From Rhodoplanes sp963724735 (GTDB lineage: Bacteria > Pseudomonadota > Alphaproteobacteria > Rhizobiales > Xanthobacteraceae): 64,000 nucleotides of DNA. The DNA lies in NCBI GenBank assembly GCA_963724735.1, contig CAVRVX010000030.1, forward strand, positions 1-64,000, written 5' to 3'. The position numbers and the translations under genes are program-made. Shown here in pieces: positions 61,565 to 64,000 of the stretch. The notes under the pieces were generated by a model that searched no databases, was not told the origin of the DNA, and saw only the letters and a program-made list of their open reading frames with translations. How positions within the stretch are numbered: the first letter of the stretch is position 1; every line of letters begins with the position of its first letter.

Positions 61565-62995
61565 TTGGTGATCCAGCAGTTCGTTTTCGGCGCGCTCGTT
61601 GCTGCGGCGGCGGGGTTGCTATCGTCGCCGGCGCACGCCGCTGCAACGCTCGACGGCGCGACGATGGGATGGCCGTGGGCGCTGCCGTTTGTCGGCGTCC
61701 TGGTGTCGATCGCCCTTGGCCCGTTGTTGTTTCCAAAGTTCTGGCACCGCCACTACGGAAAAATCTCGGCCGGATGGGCCGCGCTGACGATCGGTTCGAT
61801 CGCGCTCGCCTTCGGCGCGCCCGCCGCTCTTGCTGCCTTCGTTCACGCGATGCTCGGCGACTACCTGAGCTTCATCTTGCTGCTGTTCGCGCTGTACACG
61901 ACGGCCGGGGGCATCCTCGTGACCGGCACGGTTCGCGGCGCGCCGCTGACGAATGCGGCCACGCTGGCGCTCGGCGCGCTGATGGCGAGCGTCGTCGGCA
62001 CCACCGGCGCGGCGATGATTCTGATTCGCCCGCTGCTCCGGGCCAATGCGGACCGGACGCACAACGCTCATGTGGTGGTCTTCTTCATCATTCTGGTTGG
62101 CAATGTCGGAGGCGCGCTGAGCCCGCTCGGCGACCCGCCGCTCTTTGCCGGTTTTCTGCGCGGCGTCGATTTCTTCTGGCCGGTGCGGAATCTGTGGGAG
62201 CAGACAGCGCTGGTTGCGGTGTTGCTGCTTGGCGCATTCTTCGCGTTTGATTGGTGGCGTTACCGCGAAGACGCCCGGAAGCCGCGGCCGGCGTCTGAAC
62301 CGATCGGCGTGCACGGGGCGATAAATTTCTTGTTCCTCGCGCTGATCATCGCCAGCATTCTGGTTTCGGCGGAATGGAAGCCGGGCGTTAGCTTCGATGT
62401 CTATGGAACGAAGGTTGAGCTGCAGAACCTCGTTCGCGATGCCAGCCTGGCGATCATCGCGGCATTGTCGCTCTGGACGACGCCCGATACGCATCGCCGC
62501 GCCAATGATTTCACCTGGGAGCCGATCGTCGAAGTCGCCAAGTTGTTCGCCGGCATCTTCATCGCCATCGTTCCGGTCATGACCATGCTTCAGGCTGGCC
62601 GTAACGGCGCGTTCTGGTGGCTTCTGTCCGCCGTCAGCGCGCGCGACGGCTCGCCGCACGAGGTCGCTTATTTCTGGCTCACCGGATTGCTTTCGGCGCT
62701 GCTCGACAATGTGCCGACCTATCTTGTGTTCTTCGAGCTTGCAGGGGGGGATGCGAGGGAGCTGACGGGGCCGCTCGCCGGCACGCTCGCGTCGATCTCG
62801 ATGGGCGCCGTCTACATGGGCGCGTTGACCTATATCGGCAATGCGCCGAACTACATGGTGTATGCGATCGCCCAGCAGCACGGTGTCAGGATGCCGAACT
62901 TCTTCGCCTACATGCTTTGGGCGGGAGCCGCTCTCGTGCCGCTGTTTGCGCTGCTGACGCTGCTGCCGATCGCGCCCATTTTGAAGTGGCGATGA
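61565..62995 (+). CDS. NhaD-type sodium:proton antiporter
   Basis: 476-residue membrane protein with about 12-13 segments. Signs of the ion transporter superfamily: GNVGGALSPLGDPPLFAGFLRGVDFFWPV, WLTGLLSALLDNVPTYLVFFELAGGD and MGALTYIGNAPNYMVYAIAQQ, where the conserved Asp/Asn in loop motifs probably carry ions. Start may be TTG 61565 or GTG 61568 after AAGGA. Its stop abuts the stop of the convergent RND adaptor gene. Confidence 0.88.
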   Translation: MVIQQFVFGALVAAAAGLLSSPAHAAATLDGATMGWPWALPFVGVLVSIALGPLLFPKFWHRHYGKISAGWAALTIGSIALAFGAPAALAAFVHAMLGDYLSFILLLFALYTTAGGILVTGTVRGAPLTNAATLALGALMASVVGTTGAAMILIRPLLRANADRTHNAHVVVFFIILVGNVGGALSPLGDPPLFAGFLRGVDFFWPVRNLWEQTALVAVLLLGAFFAFDWWRYREDARKPRPASEPIGVHGAINFLFLALIIASILVSAEWKPGVSFDVYGTKVELQNLVRDASLAIIAALSLWTTPDTHRRANDFTWEPIVEVAKLFAGIFIAIVPVMTMLQAGRNGAFWWLLSAVSARDGSPHEVAYFWLTGLLSALLDNVPTYLVFFELAGGDARELTGPLAGTLASISMGAVYMGALTYIGNAPNYMVYAIAQQHGVRMPNFFAYMLWAGAALVPLFALLTLLPIAPILKWR

Positions 62996-63964
62996 TCAGC
63001 GCTGCGCGCTCGCTTCGTCTTCGATGAAGGGGCGCACGCGATCGCCTTCGCGCAGGAAGGTGCCGGCGCGCTTCACCACGAGATCGCCCTCGTTCAGTCC
63101 CTGCCGGATCTCCACATTTCCGCCCGTCAGCAGTCCGATGGGGACGGGCCGCGTCTCGATGCGATTGTCGCGCACGACCTGCACGACCGCCCCGAGCGGG
63201 CCAAAAAGCACCGCCGAGAGCGGCACGCTGGCGCCGCAGCTTGTCCCGACCTCCACGGTTGCACGGCCGAACGTTCCCATTTTCAACCGCGGGTCGGTCC
63301 CCAGCGATATGCGCGCCTGGCCGGTCTGGTTTGCGATGTTGATTTCCGGGGACACGGCGCGCACGCGGCCGGAAATGACGCCGATCCCGACGACGTCGAT
63401 GCGGGCGGGCTGGCCAACCGCAATCTTGCCGATGCGGGTGGATGGGATCTCCGCCAAAAGATCGAACTCGCCGCCGACGATGATGAGAAACATCGGCGGG
63501 CCGGCCATCGACGCCATGGCCCCGGCCTGGGTCATGATCCGCCCGACGGTGCCGGCAACCGGGGTTTGCACGGCAAGGCTCGAGGCAGGCGCATTCAGTC
63601 CCTGCGGACGAGAGAGGCGGGCGAGCACCTGCCCCGCGGTCACGCGGTCGCCGTTGTCGACCAGCACTTGGGCCACCCGGCCGGCCTCGATTTCGGGTCG
63701 GACCTGCAGTTCCTGCTTGGGAACGACGGTTCCGGTGACGCGAACCACGTCCGAGAAGCACTGTCGTTTGGCGCGAACGACCGACACCGCCATGCCCGAG
63801 GGCGATTGGGCGCTCGTTTCGCTGACCAGCGCGGGCGCCAGCACGAGCAGCGCGAGGGCTGCGCTCGCGGACGGCAGCGCGGAGCGCCGCGCCGCCGGAA
63901 ATCGCGGACTGCGCGCGCCGGGGCGAGGGGGCCGAAAGCGGATGGCGTTCACTGGACCCATCAA
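62996..63964 (-). CDS. RND efflux periplasmic adaptor (membrane fusion) protein
   Basis: 322-residue HlyD/AcrA-type adaptor, apparently starting at 63964 with a signal-like N-terminus (SASAALALLVLAPALVSETSAQS). The barrel-sandwich hybrid (VTGTVVPKQELQVRPEIEAGRVAQVLVDNGDRVTAGQVLARLSRP ... LAVQTPVAGTVGRIMTQAGAM) and beta-barrel segments are clear; the coiled hairpin between them is very short. It should bridge an RND pump, whose gene may lie beyond the window on the minus strand. Convergent, no overlap, with the antiporter. Confidence 0.85.
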   Translation of the reverse strand: MMGPVNAIRFRPPRPGARSPRFPAARRSALPSASAALALLVLAPALVSETSAQSPSGMAVSVVRAKRQCFSDVVRVTGTVVPKQELQVRPEIEAGRVAQVLVDNGDRVTAGQVLARLSRPQGLNAPASSLAVQTPVAGTVGRIMTQAGAMASMAGPPMFLIIVGGEFDLLAEIPSTRIGKIAVGQPARIDVVGIGVISGRVRAVSPEINIANQTGQARISLGTDPRLKMGTFGRATVEVGTSCGASVPLSAVLFGPLGAVVQVVRDNRIETRPVPIGLLTGGNVEIRQGLNEGDLVVKRAGTFLREGDRVRPFIEDEASAQR

Positions 63965-64000
63965 TAGCCTCGCGGGCGATGCCCGCCGCCGGGCGTCGCG

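Noticed and set aside
1..64000. tRNA, rRNA, integrase or phage structural genes that would mark a genomic island
   Set aside because: None recognised by eye; the accessory zone at 20.5-35 kb appears built by separate IS insertions rather than one integrated island.

Overview
The window is high-GC chromosomal DNA of an alphaproteobacterium, most likely Hyphomicrobiales in the Bradyrhizobium/Rhodoplanes/Pseudolabrys neighbourhood. This rests on gene content: CobS/CobT aerobic cobaltochelatase, a CarD/CdnL regulator with a lysine-, alanine- and proline-rich N-terminus, a SUV3-like helicase followed by an S4-domain protein and FdxA, a methylsuccinyl-CoA dehydrogenase, a host-attachment family protein, and short dispersed repeats of types common in that order. 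No tRNA, rRNA, CRISPR array or prophage was seen. Genus is an inference.

Layout. 1-6.3 kb: Sel1-repeat protein, GlcG-like protein, an unusual ROK-type kinase with permuted motif order, a 2-hydroxyacid dehydrogenase, a CDF transporter, and a FAH-family hydrolase overlapping a shikimate dehydrogenase. 6.6-10.4 kb: one HEPN-type (ApeA-like) gene wrecked by an IS5 element, an IS256 element and two frameshifts. 10.6-16.2 kb: GntR regulator divergent from an operon of a transporter-like Nramp relative plus lutABC (lactate oxidation). 16.2-20.4 kb: glmM, a DUF429 protein and an ABC-2 exporter. 20.5-35 kb: an insertion-rich accessory zone with an IS3 element, a PHB depolymerase, a frameshifted DUF3616 gene, ISAs1 and IS630 remnants, a decapitated IclR regulator, a two-subunit molybdenum enzyme closely resembling pyrogallol-phloroglucinol transhydroxylase (AthL/BthL) split by an IS630 element, and a 2.6-kb unclassified IS. 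35-64 kb: stable core with rpmB, DUF3108, SUV3-like helicase, S4 protein, fdxA, carD, cobT-cobS, J-domain, bolA, yihY, mcd, an attachment protein, a trans-sulfuration enzyme, a HIG1-type protein, cobalamin adenosyltransferase, etfBA, hbd, a glutamate-synthase-like flavoprotein, a CBS protein, cytochrome c, a Na+/H+ antiporter and an RND adaptor.

How the genes fit together. mcd (ethylmalonyl-CoA pathway), etfBA (electron acceptor of acyl-CoA dehydrogenases), hbd and phaZ (hydroxybutyryl/PHB turnover), and cobST plus cobalamin adenosyltransferase (making the adenosylcobalamin that ethylmalonyl-CoA and methylmalonyl-CoA mutases need) all point to acetyl-CoA and PHB-based carbon metabolism, although they are spread over 32 kb and not one operon. 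lutABC adds lactate or a related 2-hydroxyacid as a carbon source.

The most interesting object is the transhydroxylase-like locus at 25.3-31.3 kb. Its large subunit carries an extra N-terminal SCP2-like domain, and the IS630 element lies exactly between that domain and the catalytic core. The iron-sulfur subunit has lost precisely the four cysteines that should hold one of three clusters. Other notable items are the permuted ROK protein, the Nramp relative without metal-ligand motifs in a lactate operon, and a 20-base tandem duplication that breaks the reading frame of the CarD extension.
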